Shown here piece by piece: positions 11,716 to 21,175 of a DNA stretch of 64,000 nucleotides. The stretch is from Heracleum sosnowskyi (lineage: Eukaryota; Streptophyta; Magnoliopsida; Apiales; Apiaceae), in assembly GCA_030848705.1 (NCBI GenBank), contig CM061244.1, positions 113,819,111-113,883,110 on the forward strand. The letters run 5' to 3'. Under the pieces are notes generated by a model. It did no database searches. It saw nothing but the letters and a program-made list of their open reading frames with translations, and had not been told where the DNA came from. The translations under genes and the position numbers were made by a program. Each line of letters starts with the position of its first letter. Position 1 is the first letter of the stretch.

Positions 11716-12993
11716 CTCTTTTTTTTAAGAAAAGGAGGTTCTCATTACTTAAATTAAATCAGCTTCCAAAATAGCCTGGAGCTCAGACGGGACAAACCCC
11801 CCTCTGGCAATACAACCTGGATAAGAAACAGATAAGCGAGCTAAATAATCACCTGCCTTGTTCCCAGATCGTTTTAACACGATGAATTGACACATTCTTT
11901 AAACTAAACAGTAGCTTTCTGCACTCATCAATAAACACTCCAAACAAAGCTAAGATAGGGACTGGACTATATATTGATGGCGAATACTACTACTTGGCAA
12001 TCAGACTCGACTACAAAAGAAGCAGGTTGCTCAATCTCCAGAGACCAGCCCTCCTCCATCTTTTGTTTAATCCAACGGAGTGCTTCTTTTATTCCTTTGG
12101 CCTCTGCAATATGAGCATCCATCAAACCATTGTACCACAATGCAGAGGCTCTAATAAAACTACCTTGTGCGTCTCTAGCGATCCATCCCACTCCAAACTT
12201 TGAGTTCTCCTTGAAAATGGCAGCGTCACAATTGACCTTTACACAATTAATTCCTGGTTTAGTCCAACGATTCTCGTTTCCAGCTGAAACAACTGAAGCG
12301 AGGGAGTCATTAACTCCCAATATTTGAACCTTATTCTACTGTGAAAGGTGAGCATTTGCTATTGCAACCATTAAACCAGCCCTCAAAAGTTTGTTGCTCC
12401 AAACATTTTCATTACGCGCTTTCCATATTCCCCAACATACAGCAGCAACCAAATCAACTTTATCCTTTCGACACTCCAAAACTCTTTCAAACCAGGTCAT
12501 AAAGCTATCTATACTTACACAAATAACCTCTGTATCACACTGGTCCAACATGTTTAAGCAAACATACAATGTAATAAGCTATGATCAGTAGTTTATGCGC
12601 CTGATTTGCAAAGTAAACATTCAGCATTCACTTGAACTTTCTTTTCCTGTAGCTTTGTCATCGTTGGTAAGCATCCTGATAAAGCTCGCCACATGAAATT
12701 TTTACCTTTGCTGGAACATTCAACCGCCAAACCTTCCTCCATATGCTCTTATTATCAGATGCATTCCACCTATTGCTCTCAACTTGTAACAGCTTATAAG
12801 CGTTTTTAACTGTATAATCACCGTAGAGTTCCTCACTCCAATACCATTCAACATTGTTCTCTTTATCCCCCAACTGAATACTATATATCAGTTCTTTATC
12901 CCGTTCTTCAAACATCTCATCTATAATCTCTGTTTCTCAGGCTACTGAATCTGTCTTCACGAGATTATTGACATAAACACCCTGTAGAGCTAC
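11716..12993 (-). mobile_element. 5'-truncated LINE (L1-type) fragment
   Basis: The minus strand carries the last domains of a plant LINE ORF2. The 3' end is marked by a short A-run on the minus strand (T-run 11719-11726). The 5' end stops abruptly near 12990. The corresponding place in copy B reads ACGAAAGTCTTTAAATAT without interruption, so it is an empty site and shows the insertion came after the duplication. A short GTCT-containing duplication flanks it. 5' truncation is the usual outcome of target-primed reverse transcription. Confidence 0.8.
11967..12915 (-). pseudogene. LINE ORF2 C-terminus: zinc-binding RT tail and RNase H-like domain (broken)
   Basis: Three consecutive minus-strand pieces. 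12658-12915 has WYWSEELYGDYTVKNAYKLL and IWRKVWRLNVPAKVKI, the reverse-transcriptase zinc-binding (zf-RVT) region of plant LINEs. 12336-12569 has VCWGIWKARNENVW. 11967-12320 has VNCDAAIFKENSKFGVGWIARD and VVESDCQVVV, the RNase H-like RVT_3 domain. Stops and frame changes separate the pieces, and the endonuclease and catalytic RT are missing, so it is non-functional. Confidence 0.82.
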
Positions 12994-14112
12994 ATGTCTT
13001 TAAATATATTACACATATGCAAACACTTTAATTATGTGATTCTCTGAGGAGGTTTAGCCGATAATAATAAAACACAAAAGATAATAATTCTCCACATTCA
13101 AACCTACTATGCATAATATAATTTTCTCACTAGGAAATTGGTTATAAGATTATTACATGGAGTGAAATATGATTTTGGTTATTTATTTTGTGTTCGAGAA
13201 ACACTCATCTTTGTCAAACCATTTCAAATCAAATGTAACAACCTATCACTGTATCACAGATGAAATACAGTAATAAATATTACTTAAAAAGAATCATCAC
13301 CCAAACAGCAAAAAAAGAAGTAAAAGAGTCAGCACATAAAAGAAGCAAGTCTTTTACTAGATTATTGGGCAGGAACACATTTGAAAGCTACTTGTTCTGT
13401 AGCTTCCAGTTCTAACATGAGTAACTTGTACAATACATCGATTTTAATATTTCATATTGTACTGCCATTTTAATCAGAGGATATGAGAACAACACATAAA
13501 AGGGGCAACAAGTTTACTAAATATGCATAGCTGAAATATGAAGCTAGTATATACATTAATTTGGTTATCTCGAAGCTGCATCAACCTACATCATGCATGA
13601 ATCTATATTTACTTTCACAAATTGTGTTACCAAGCATGAAAATTTATACTTCAGGAATTATATCAACCAAGACAGCAGTAAAATGTTGACGCACCAGTTA
13701 GGCATGGACTTGTCAAAACTCAATAAGATGATCAGTAGCTTAGTGCCGAGAAACCGCTTGGAAAGATAACTAGCCACATTATCATAGTATAACATAGATG
13801 CAAATTATAGAACAAACTGAGAAAAAGATCAAGTATCTTATAACAAATACAATGACTTCAACAAAGGAAACAAATTATACCAAAATATAAAGGGTGATAA
13901 TCTTTCTGTATACTCCTCACATAATATAATCGAGGAATAATCTGGCTGCTCAGAGCGAAGTGGAAAAATAAGAACGGAAATGAAGCAAAATAACATAAGA
14001 AACAAGAACGTATGAAACATGTTGAGGCTTAAAGCCATCTGAAATCACTCTCAAACATCCTGGCAATCTTTACATGATAGAATTGCCTACTTTCTTATCC
14101 TCCAATATAATT

Positions 14113-14579
14113 AGGACCGGTCAAGGGGGAAACTTGTTCGAGTCAAGTCCAAATTCCTGTAGTTTTCAAAAAACTTATTTGAGGGTCAATACGATCATTT
14201 GAAATAAAATCCAAATTCCAAACAGACCACTAAAGCATTTCATAAGTGTTCAACCAACTTATACACAACCCAAAAAGAGAAGTCCTAGAAAAGTTATAAA
14301 TCATTGGTTCAATGCAGTTTCAAATTAGATACTGCACGTTGGCATAAATAAGTAAATACACAAAGATGCTTCATTGAAGTCTTCTTGCCTTCCTCTCAGT
14401 ATCTGGCAAGGTAAGGATACCACTCCCTTAATGGGCCTGCGACAACATCAAAATGAGGTTGGAATAACACTATTAATATGTTAACATAGCAAAAATTTAC
14501 AGTAATCAGTTTGCTATACTTTACAAGCAATAACAATCTCACATCAACATACATCAGTGTCTGTCGTATAACAGACAAT
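14113..14579. other. Intergenic DNA between the duplication and the gypsy element
   Basis: No feature recognised. It ends with CAGAC (14580-14584), the left target-site duplication of the gypsy element. Confidence 0.55.
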
Positions 14580-14885
14580 CAGACTGCTAGAGACTCGATT
14601 AATTTTCAATAATAAAAGCAATATTACAGATATGAACCAACAATCTCGATATAAATAGGTGTTTTCATAAATACTAATACAAGTACTCGATTTTAATTGA
14701 AGATAAACCCTAACGACTTAGATAAATTGCCCACTTTCGAGAGGTGGGTGTTCTCCCAGAAACAAGACGCTTAATACAAAATTCTCAATAATCCCTAATT
14801 GCTCACTCCTTCTCCTCTTATCCCTTACTTTCTGTCAATTACTCTTCTGCCTTTCCCTTTTGATTGTGCTGACCCTTTTGCCTTT

Positions 14886-15432
14886 TGTTAGATATAATTG
14901 CTAATGTTTGTTTATCAGTGTTTAAGCAACAGGTACTGACAAGAGTTTATCAGAAGCCGATCAGAGTTTAGTTAAACTCTGATAGGGTGAAGAGTTTAAA
15001 GGAAGCCGGTCAGAGTTTATTTAAAGTCTGACAAGGTGATAGTTGAATTAGCTGTCGGTGCAGAATTGAAGATTCTAGAAGCAATACATTCTGAAGATGG
15101 AAAGAAGCAGAATATATTGATACAGCTAAGGAAACAGGATAGAAGATAAGAAGCAATCCTTAATTGATATGAATTGTATAGCTAACTTGTAGGAATATCA
15201 ATTAGAGAAGGATTGTATGTAGCTGTGTACTATATAAACACAGATAGGTTATCCCTAGAAGGGATGCGATCATTGAGATATTATTCTTGTAACCTAGAAG
15301 CTCTTTATGATTCATTAACATCATAAAGAGAGAAGCTGTTAATAAGATTACAGTTTTATTGATTCATAAACAGTGTTATTAATTATTGTTATTCTCATAC
15401 ATACTTGATTATATTGTGTATTCGGCCTAACA
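14886..15432 (+). repeat. Copia-2 5' LTR with TATA box
   Basis: Starts TGTTAGATATAA, ends CGGCCTAACA; 547 bp, identical by eye to 27257-27803. A TATA box, TATATAAA, at 15231-15238 is the likely start-of-transcription signal. Two 49-bp tandem units at 14942-15039 contain palindromes (listed separately). Confidence 0.95.
14942..15039. repeat. Two tandem 49-bp units with central palindromes in the Copia-2 LTR
   Basis: Unit 1 (14942-14990) and unit 2 (14991-15039) align without gaps, with about 8 differences. Unit 1 contains a perfect inverted repeat, ATCAGAGTTTA (14960-14970) and TAAACTCTGAT (14973-14983), with a 2-nt spacer. Unit 2 has the same arrangement with GTCAGAGTTTA and TAAAGTCTGAC, one mismatch. 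The arms are the motif that recurs through the whole element. The set is repeated in the 3' LTR (perfect palindrome at 27331-27354). It lies upstream of the TATA box and so could be a transcription-factor site, or an RNA hairpin in the 3' part of the transcript. Confidence 0.9.
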
Positions 15433-15434
15433 AT

Positions 15435-15447
15435 TGGTATCAGAGCC
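15435..15447 (+). other. Copia-2 primer binding site
   Basis: TGGTATCAGAGCC, two bases after the 5' LTR end. It is complementary to the 3' end of initiator methionine tRNA, the usual primer for copia minus-strand synthesis. Confidence 0.92.
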
Positions 15448-15495
15448 AAGGCTGTTTAATATATACAGTTTTACGATTAAAACACAGTAATAATC

Positions 15496-17847
15496 ATGTC
15501 TGAAGAAAATCAAAATCAAGTTCCTCCTGCGGCTGAACAGGTTAAGCCAAATTCTGTGAGTCGATATGAAACTATCAGGGTTCCAATTCTCAGGCCAATA
15601 GAGTATCCAATATGGAAGGTGAAGATGACCATGTTTCTGGAGGCTACAGATCCAGAATATCTTGACAGAATCAATAATGGTCCTCATAAGCCAACTAAAT
15701 TATCTCCTGCTGTTGGTGATAAAGAACAGACACTGATTCCAAAGGAAAAGAAAGATTATACTCCTGAAGATATCTCATCAATTGCAAAGGATGCAAAGGT
15801 TAGACATCTACTCCACAGTGCTTTAGATAATGTTATGTCTAACAGAGTAATTGGCTGCAAAACGGCAAAGGAAATCTGGGATGCTTTGGAAGTAAGGTGT
15901 CAAGGAACCACTGCTATAAAGAAGAACAGGAAGACAATACTCACACAGGAGTATGAGCACTTTGATTCAAGATCTAATGAAACCTTGACTGAGACTTATG
16001 ACAGGTTTTGTAAATTACTGAATGATCTGTCTCTGGTTGACAAAGAATATAATCTTGAAGAGTCAAATCTCAAGTTTCTCTTATCTCTACCTGAAAAATG
16101 GGATCTGAAGACGACCTCAATCAGAGATAATTATGATCTTGAAGATACAGATCTTGATGAGATTTATGGCTTGTTAAAGACTCGCGAACTTGAGATAGAT
16201 CAAAGAAACAGAAGATCAAGCAAGAAGACAAAATCTGTTGCTCTCAAAGTTGAGGAGAAGCCCATTGAAAAGAAGGAATCATCAAAGAAGAAAGCCAAGG
16301 GAAAGGCTTTAGTCATTAAATCTGAAAGTGAGTCATCAAACTCTGATGATGACTCAAACTCTGTTGAAGCTTCTGACTCTGAGGATGATGAAGAACAGTT
16401 GATGCAAATGGCGGCATTGATGGTGAAGACCTTCAAGAAGATGGGATTCAAGAACTTCAAGAAGGGTAAAAGATTCTCAAGGAGAGATTCAAATTCTGAG
16501 AAGAAGAATTTCAGAAAGTCTGATGGAAGGGATACCAAGTCTGGTAAGAAGGACAAATCTGAGATCCAGTGCTACAAGTGCAAAGAGATGGGTCACTATG
16601 CTCCAGAGTGCAAGAAAGGAAAAACTGGAAAAGCACTCGTCTCTAAAGGCAAAGACTGGGCAGATACTTCAGATTCTGATGATGGAGAAAATTATGCTCT
16701 TATGGCAACTGTCAAAGATGAGACTGAATCATCAGAAAATAAGGTACCCCTAACTACTTATGCGTATGATACTGATAATATTTCTGAATTAAGAATTTAT
16801 CTTAAGAACATACATGTTAGTTATAGGGATCAGACTTTAGAGAATGAAAGGATTAAATCTGAGAATCTTAGTCTTAAAGAAAGAAACAAGTTTCTTGAAA
16901 GAGAACTTGAGAATATGAAGCAGACTCAAAAAGAAAGAGATGATGCTGTTTATGTGGAACAGGAGTTGCTTAAAAGGTATAGGCAACTAGAATCTGATTT
17001 AGAGAAGGAAAGAAAAATAATTAAAACTTGGACTAATTCTGGCAGAGATACACATCAAGTTTTTCAAACAGATGCTGTAGGTTTAGGATACAGTGAGGAA
17101 GATGAACTTAGGTTTCAAGATAAAATTAAGTTTAGAGCTTTCACAAGTTCATATTCAACTCCTGTAACATTTGTTCCTGAATCTGGAAAGTTAAAATCTG
17201 CAGTTGTGAAAGAAACTGTTATGGAGCCAGTTGAAACTTGTGTTGAACAAGTAGATACTGAATCTAAAACAGAGAAGCCTGTTGAGATAGAAGCTGTTAA
17301 AGAACCAATAAGAGTCTGTGAGAAACAGGTTAATGTTGGTTTAATGACAGGAAAACAGTTTAAACATAAGCTCAAAGAGGTTAAGTCTGCCATGAAACCT
17401 AAAGGGTCCAAGAGAAATAGGAATGGAAAAATAGGCATAAACAATAGAAATAATTATTTGCCTAATGCTGGTGCTTTAAGGAAAACATGTTACAGTTGTG
17501 GTAGTTCTAATCATCTTGCTAGATTTTGCACTAAGAACAAGCATATTAATTCTTTACCTTCTACTTCAGAAGTAAAGAATGATTATGTTAGAGTAAAACC
17601 ACAGACCTTATGCAAACATTGTGGGAGCACTTGGCATTCCATTTACACATGTAAGAGTTATCATGCAATTTATCATAATTACTATGAGCTAAAACCCAAC
17701 TTGAAGTGGGTTAGAGCAAACTCTGCTAGTGTAAAATCTGACAATGTTAGTTTAAACTCTGAGAAAGTTGATTCCGCTGCAAAAGCTAACACTGTTAAGA
17801 AAGGCAAAGGATCCAAGCAAGTCTGGATCCTTAAAACTAACACTTAG
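15496..17847 (+). CDS. gag: Copia-2 Gag, 783 aa, three zinc knuckles
   Basis: Capsid/nucleocapsid protein. The ATG at 15496 is the first in the leader, 60 bp after the primer site. The N-terminal 230 residues resemble the UBN2-type copia Gag region (YPIWKVKMTMFLEA, KEIWDALEVRCQGT, ETYDRFCKLLNDL). A lysine/serine/aspartate-rich linker follows. CCHC knuckle 1 is CYKCKEMGHYAPEC (about residue 358). A charged coiled coil spans about 448-512. Two more knuckle-like motifs are CYSCGSSNHLARFC (about 665) and CKHCGSTWHSIYTC (about 705). It ends ...QVWILKTNT at TAG 17845-17847. The coding DNA contains copies of the element motif AACTCTG, read as N-S. Pol follows in a different frame after a gap, with no overlap. 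Confidence 0.93.
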   Translation: MSEENQNQVPPAAEQVKPNSVSRYETIRVPILRPIEYPIWKVKMTMFLEATDPEYLDRINNGPHKPTKLSPAVGDKEQTLIPKEKKDYTPEDISSIAKDAKVRHLLHSALDNVMSNRVIGCKTAKEIWDALEVRCQGTTAIKKNRKTILTQEYEHFDSRSNETLTETYDRFCKLLNDLSLVDKEYNLEESNLKFLLSLPEKWDLKTTSIRDNYDLEDTDLDEIYGLLKTRELEIDQRNRRSSKKTKSVALKVEEKPIEKKESSKKKAKGKALVIKSESESSNSDDDSNSVEASDSEDDEEQLMQMAALMVKTFKKMGFKNFKKGKRFSRRDSNSEKKNFRKSDGRDTKSGKKDKSEIQCYKCKEMGHYAPECKKGKTGKALVSKGKDWADTSDSDDGENYALMATVKDETESSENKVPLTTYAYDTDNISELRIYLKNIHVSYRDQTLENERIKSENLSLKERNKFLERELENMKQTQKERDDAVYVEQELLKRYRQLESDLEKERKIIKTWTNSGRDTHQVFQTDAVGLGYSEEDELRFQDKIKFRAFTSSYSTPVTFVPESGKLKSAVVKETVMEPVETCVEQVDTESKTEKPVEIEAVKEPIRVCEKQVNVGLMTGKQFKHKLKEVKSAMKPKGSKRNRNGKIGINNRNNYLPNAGALRKTCYSCGSSNHLARFCTKNKHINSLPSTSEVKNDYVRVKPQTLCKHCGSTWHSIYTCKSYHAIYHNYYELKPNLKWVRANSASVKSDNVSLNSEKVDSAAKANTVKKGKGSKQVWILKTNT

Positions 17848-17866
17848 TATTTGTTTGTGATTGCAG
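17848..17866 (+). promoter_or_regulatory. Splice-acceptor-like junction between gag and pol (Copia-2)
   Basis: Between the gag stop (17845-17847) and the pol frame lies a T-rich tract, TATTTGTTTGTGATTGCAG, ending in AG at 17865-17866. The first codon after AG (GGT, 17867) is in phase with pol, and the pol frame is closed by TGA at 17858-17860 just before it. Copia-3 has the same arrangement. Splicing into this site from a donor in or before gag would give pol; no donor can be assigned by eye. Confidence 0.5.
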
Positions 17867-20800
17867 GGTATAATAGAGAGCACACTTATCTTGGACAGTG
17901 GATGCTCAGGACATATGACCGGAAATAAAGCCCTGCTATCAGACTTTGTGGAGAAGGATGGCCCAAAAGTTTCCTATGGAGATGGCAACGTAGGACATAC
18001 TCTGGGATATGGCAACATTAATCTTGGAGGTGTCATCATCACAAATGTAGCTCTAGTCTCAGGACTCAAGCACAATTTGTTATCTGTGAGTCAAATCTGT
18101 GACAGAGGAAACCATGTAGATTTTCATAGTGAATACTGTGAAGTAATCAGTAAATCTACTGGAAAAGTTGTTCTAGTTGGACACAGGCGCAACAATATTT
18201 ATGAAGCAAGTTTGGTAACAAACTCTGATGGAAAAACAGTGTGTCTGACTGCAAGAATGTCAAATGAAGAGAGTTGGAATTGGCATAAAAAGCTCTCTCA
18301 TCTCAATTTGAACAACATTAATGAGCTGATAAGAAAGGATCTTGTAAGAGGACTCCCAAAATCAACACTCAGTCTAAATGGCCTATGTGATTCCTGTCAA
18401 AAGGCCAAACAAAGGAAGTCATCTTTCAAAAGCAAGTCTGAATCTTCAGTGGTGGAACCTTATCATCTTCTACATGTTGATCTCTTTGGACCAGTGAATA
18501 TAATGTCAATGGGCAGAAAGAAATATGCTCTAGTAATTGTTGATGAATATACTAGATATACATGGGTGTATTTCTTGTCAAAGAAGGATGAAACTGCTCA
18601 AATTCTAATGGATCATGTAAATCTACTGGACAAAGGATCACAGCACAAAGTCAAAATAATAAGAAGTGATAATGGAACTGAATTCAGAAATTCATTCATG
18701 GAAGCTTTCTGCAAGGAAAGAGGGGTGAAACAAGAATTTTCTGCACCTGGAACTCCACAGCAAAATGGTGTAGTTGAAAGAAAGAACAGAACTTTAATTG
18801 AAGCAGCCAGAACTATGCTTGAAGAAGCAAAATTACCAACATACTTCTGGGCAGAAGCTGTTCAAACTGCTTGTTTTACTCAAAATGCTACACTGATCAA
18901 CAAGCATGGGAAAACACCATATGAGATGGTGAAAAATAAGAAGCCAAATTTGAAATATTTTCATATATTTGGATGCAAATGCTTTGTGTTGAAGACTCAT
19001 CCTGAACAGTTGACAAAGTTCGAGTTAAAAGCTGATGAAGGAATTTTTGTTGGCTATCCACTGTCAACAAAAGCATTCAGAGTTTACAATCTAAGAACTA
19101 AAGTGATCATGGAATCCATACATGTGTCATTTGATGACAAGAAAATAATTGGACTTGAAGACAAGGATGGATATGATCAACTACGTTTTGAAAACGAAGA
19201 TCTATTCTCTGATGATATAAACTCTGATGAAGCAGGGTTGACAAACTCTGACGAAGCATACTCTGAACCTCTACTGGTAAATACTGGAGAAACTGATAAT
19301 TCTCAAATTGAACAAAATAGAGAACCAGTTGAGGGGGAGCGTGAAGAAGCTCAACATGACACAGCAAGTGAGTCAGTTGAGGAAACTGATTCAAACTCTG
19401 ACAATTCAAACTCTGAGTCATCAAATTCAGGGGGAGCCTCAGAGAATGTAGAAAGTCAACATATGAATCAGGAGAGCATGGATCAAGGGGGAGGATCCAA
19501 CAATGATGCAAGAAACCACTTACCATCAGCAAGAAAGTGGACACAGGCACACACACCTGATCTCATAATTGGAGATCCTGATGCTGGTATAAGAACCAGA
19601 AGTGCAACAAATAATGAGTGTCTGTATCATGCTTTCTTGTCTCAAACTGAACCAAAGAAAGTGGAGGAAGCTCTTCAAGATGCTAATTGGATTACAGCAA
19701 TGCAAGAAGAGTTAAATGAATTTGAAAGAAATGAAGTCTGGACACTTGTACCTAGACCAAAGAACAGATCAATTGTAGGTACAAAGTGGGTTTTTAGAAA
19801 CAAGACTGACAGTGATGGTGTGATTACAAGGAATAAGGCTAGACTTGTGGCAAAAGGTTATTCACAACAGGAAGGAATTGACTATGATGAAACCTTTGCT
19901 CCAGTTGCAAGACTGGAGGCCATAAGGATTTTTCTGGCCTATGCTGCACACAAGAAGTTTAAAGTCTTTCAGATGGATGTGAAAAGTGCTTTTCTCAATG
20001 GGAAGCTTGAAGAAGAGGTATTTGTTGAACAACCACCAGGATTTGTAGATCCCAAGCATCCAGATTATGTCTACAGGCTTGACAAGGCATTATATGGACT
20101 AAAGCAAGCACCAAGAGCATGGTATGAAACTCTTGCTCAATTTCTTTTAGAAAGTGGGTTCACAAGAGGTACAATTGATAAAACCTTGTTTTATTTCAAT
20201 TCTGGTGATGATTTGCTGTTAGTTCAAATTTATGTAGATGATATTATTTTTGGATCTACTAATGACAAACTTTGTAAGAAGTTTGCAAAGCTTATGCAAT
20301 CCAGGTATCAAATGAGCATGATGGGAGAGCTTAGTTATTTTCTAGGCTTACAGGTCAAGCAAACAGATGATGGGATTTTTATCAATCAAGCAAAGTATAC
20401 CAGAAATCTTCTAAAGAAATTTGGTATGCTTGATAGTTCATCTGCAACAACTCCCATGGCTACAGCAACGAAGCTTGACAAAGACACAGGAGCCTCAGTA
20501 GATATGACTAACTACAGAGGAATGATAGGGTCTTTACTGTATCTTACAGCAAGTAGACCTGATATCATGTATGCAACATGTCTTTGTGCAAGATTTCAAG
20601 CAGATCCTAGAGAGCCTCATCTAACAGCTGTAAAAAGGATTTTCAAATATCTCAAAGGCACCATAACCTTGGGTTTGTGGTATCCTAGAGAATCAGAGTT
20701 TAAGTTGATTGGTTACTCTGATGCAGATTTTGCAGGCTGTAAGATAGACAGAAAAAGTACAAGTGGAAGCTGTCAATTTTTAGGTGACAGATTGGTTTCT

Positions 20801-21175
20801 TGGTACAGTAAGAAACAGAAATCAATTTCTACATCCACTGCTGAAGCAGAGTATATAGCAGCTGGTAGCTGTTGTGCACAGATTTTATGGATGAAGAATC
20901 AATTGCTGGATTATGGATTAAGGTACTCTAGAATACCTATTTTCTGTGATAACCAAAGTGCTATTGCTATGACAGGAAATCCAGTACAGCATTCCATGAC
21001 CAAGCACATCAGCATAAGATATCATTTTATCAGAGAACATGTGGAAGAAGGGAATATTGAGCTTCATTTTGTGTCTACAGACCAACAACTTGCAGATATC
21101 TTCACCAAACCTTTGAGTGAAGCTACTTTTACAAGATTGGTAAATGAACTTGGAATGATCTCTGGTTCTGACTAG
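17861..21175 (+). CDS. pol: Copia-2 Pol: protease, integrase, reverse transcriptase, RNase H
   Basis: An open frame of 1104 codons with no ATG at its 5' end; the coordinate given is the first open codon after an in-frame TGA, and the true start depends on splicing or another mechanism. Protease: LDSGCSGHMTG (D12-S-G). Pre-integrase: WHKKLSHLNLNN (about 140) and DSCQKAKQ. Integrase core: D in HVDLFGP (about 207), D in RSDNGTEF (about 270), E in NGVVERKNR (about 306). RT: VGTKWVFRNK, KARLVAKGYSQQEG, MDVKSAFLNG, catalytic YVDDIIFGST (about 791). RNase H: SDADFAGCKIDRKS (about 952), STAEAEYIA, CDNQSAIAM, then LADIFTKPL near the end. No key residue is missing. Length is normal for a copia Pol without Gag. 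Confidence 0.94.
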   Translation: MQGIIESTLILDSGCSGHMTGNKALLSDFVEKDGPKVSYGDGNVGHTLGYGNINLGGVIITNVALVSGLKHNLLSVSQICDRGNHVDFHSEYCEVISKSTGKVVLVGHRRNNIYEASLVTNSDGKTVCLTARMSNEESWNWHKKLSHLNLNNINELIRKDLVRGLPKSTLSLNGLCDSCQKAKQRKSSFKSKSESSVVEPYHLLHVDLFGPVNIMSMGRKKYALVIVDEYTRYTWVYFLSKKDETAQILMDHVNLLDKGSQHKVKIIRSDNGTEFRNSFMEAFCKERGVKQEFSAPGTPQQNGVVERKNRTLIEAARTMLEEAKLPTYFWAEAVQTACFTQNATLINKHGKTPYEMVKNKKPNLKYFHIFGCKCFVLKTHPEQLTKFELKADEGIFVGYPLSTKAFRVYNLRTKVIMESIHVSFDDKKIIGLEDKDGYDQLRFENEDLFSDDINSDEAGLTNSDEAYSEPLLVNTGETDNSQIEQNREPVEGEREEAQHDTASESVEETDSNSDNSNSESSNSGGASENVESQHMNQESMDQGGGSNNDARNHLPSARKWTQAHTPDLIIGDPDAGIRTRSATNNECLYHAFLSQTEPKKVEEALQDANWITAMQEELNEFERNEVWTLVPRPKNRSIVGTKWVFRNKTDSDGVITRNKARLVAKGYSQQEGIDYDETFAPVARLEAIRIFLAYAAHKKFKVFQMDVKSAFLNGKLEEEVFVEQPPGFVDPKHPDYVYRLDKALYGLKQAPRAWYETLAQFLLESGFTRGTIDKTLFYFNSGDDLLLVQIYVDDIIFGSTNDKLCKKFAKLMQSRYQMSMMGELSYFLGLQVKQTDDGIFINQAKYTRNLLKKFGMLDSSSATTPMATATKLDKDTGASVDMTNYRGMIGSLLYLTASRPDIMYATCLCARFQADPREPHLTAVKRIFKYLKGTITLGLWYPRESEFKLIGYSDADFAGCKIDRKSTSGSCQFLGDRLVSWYSKKQKSISTSTAEAEYIAAGSCCAQILWMKNQLLDYGLRYSRIPIFCDNQSAIAMTGNPVQHSMTKHISIRYHFIREHVEEGNIELHFVSTDQQLADIFTKPLSEATFTRLVNELGMISGSD

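Larger units (their letters stand above)
11029..14112 (+). repeat. Segmental duplication, copy A
   Basis: Matches 38420-41212 in the same orientation, starting at GAATAGCTGACGCGTGTG and ending at TTATCCTCCAATATAAT. The best part (about 13010-14112 against 40090-41212) looks roughly 90% identical, including the shared block TAGTGCCGAGAAACCGCTTG. Copy A contains a LINE fragment absent from copy B and an extra segment at about 11083-11270. A short minus-strand frame in copy A (13838-14038, MALSLNMFHTFLFLM...) is changed by indels in copy B, which argues against a conserved protein there. Confidence 0.88.

Noticed and set aside
16200..16556. 118-residue antisense frame opposite Copia-2 gag
   Set aside because: A mirror of the lysine/serine/aspartate-rich gag linker (F/S/L-rich reading); no promoter-like upstream sequence.
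17845..17866. Programmed ribosomal frameshift as the gag-pol mechanism
   Set aside because: The gag and pol frames do not overlap and pol is closed by TGA just upstream, so a slip site within an overlap is impossible.
19107..19556. 149-residue antisense frame opposite pol
   Set aside because: Mirror of the acidic, serine-rich linker between integrase and RT; no independent coding signal.
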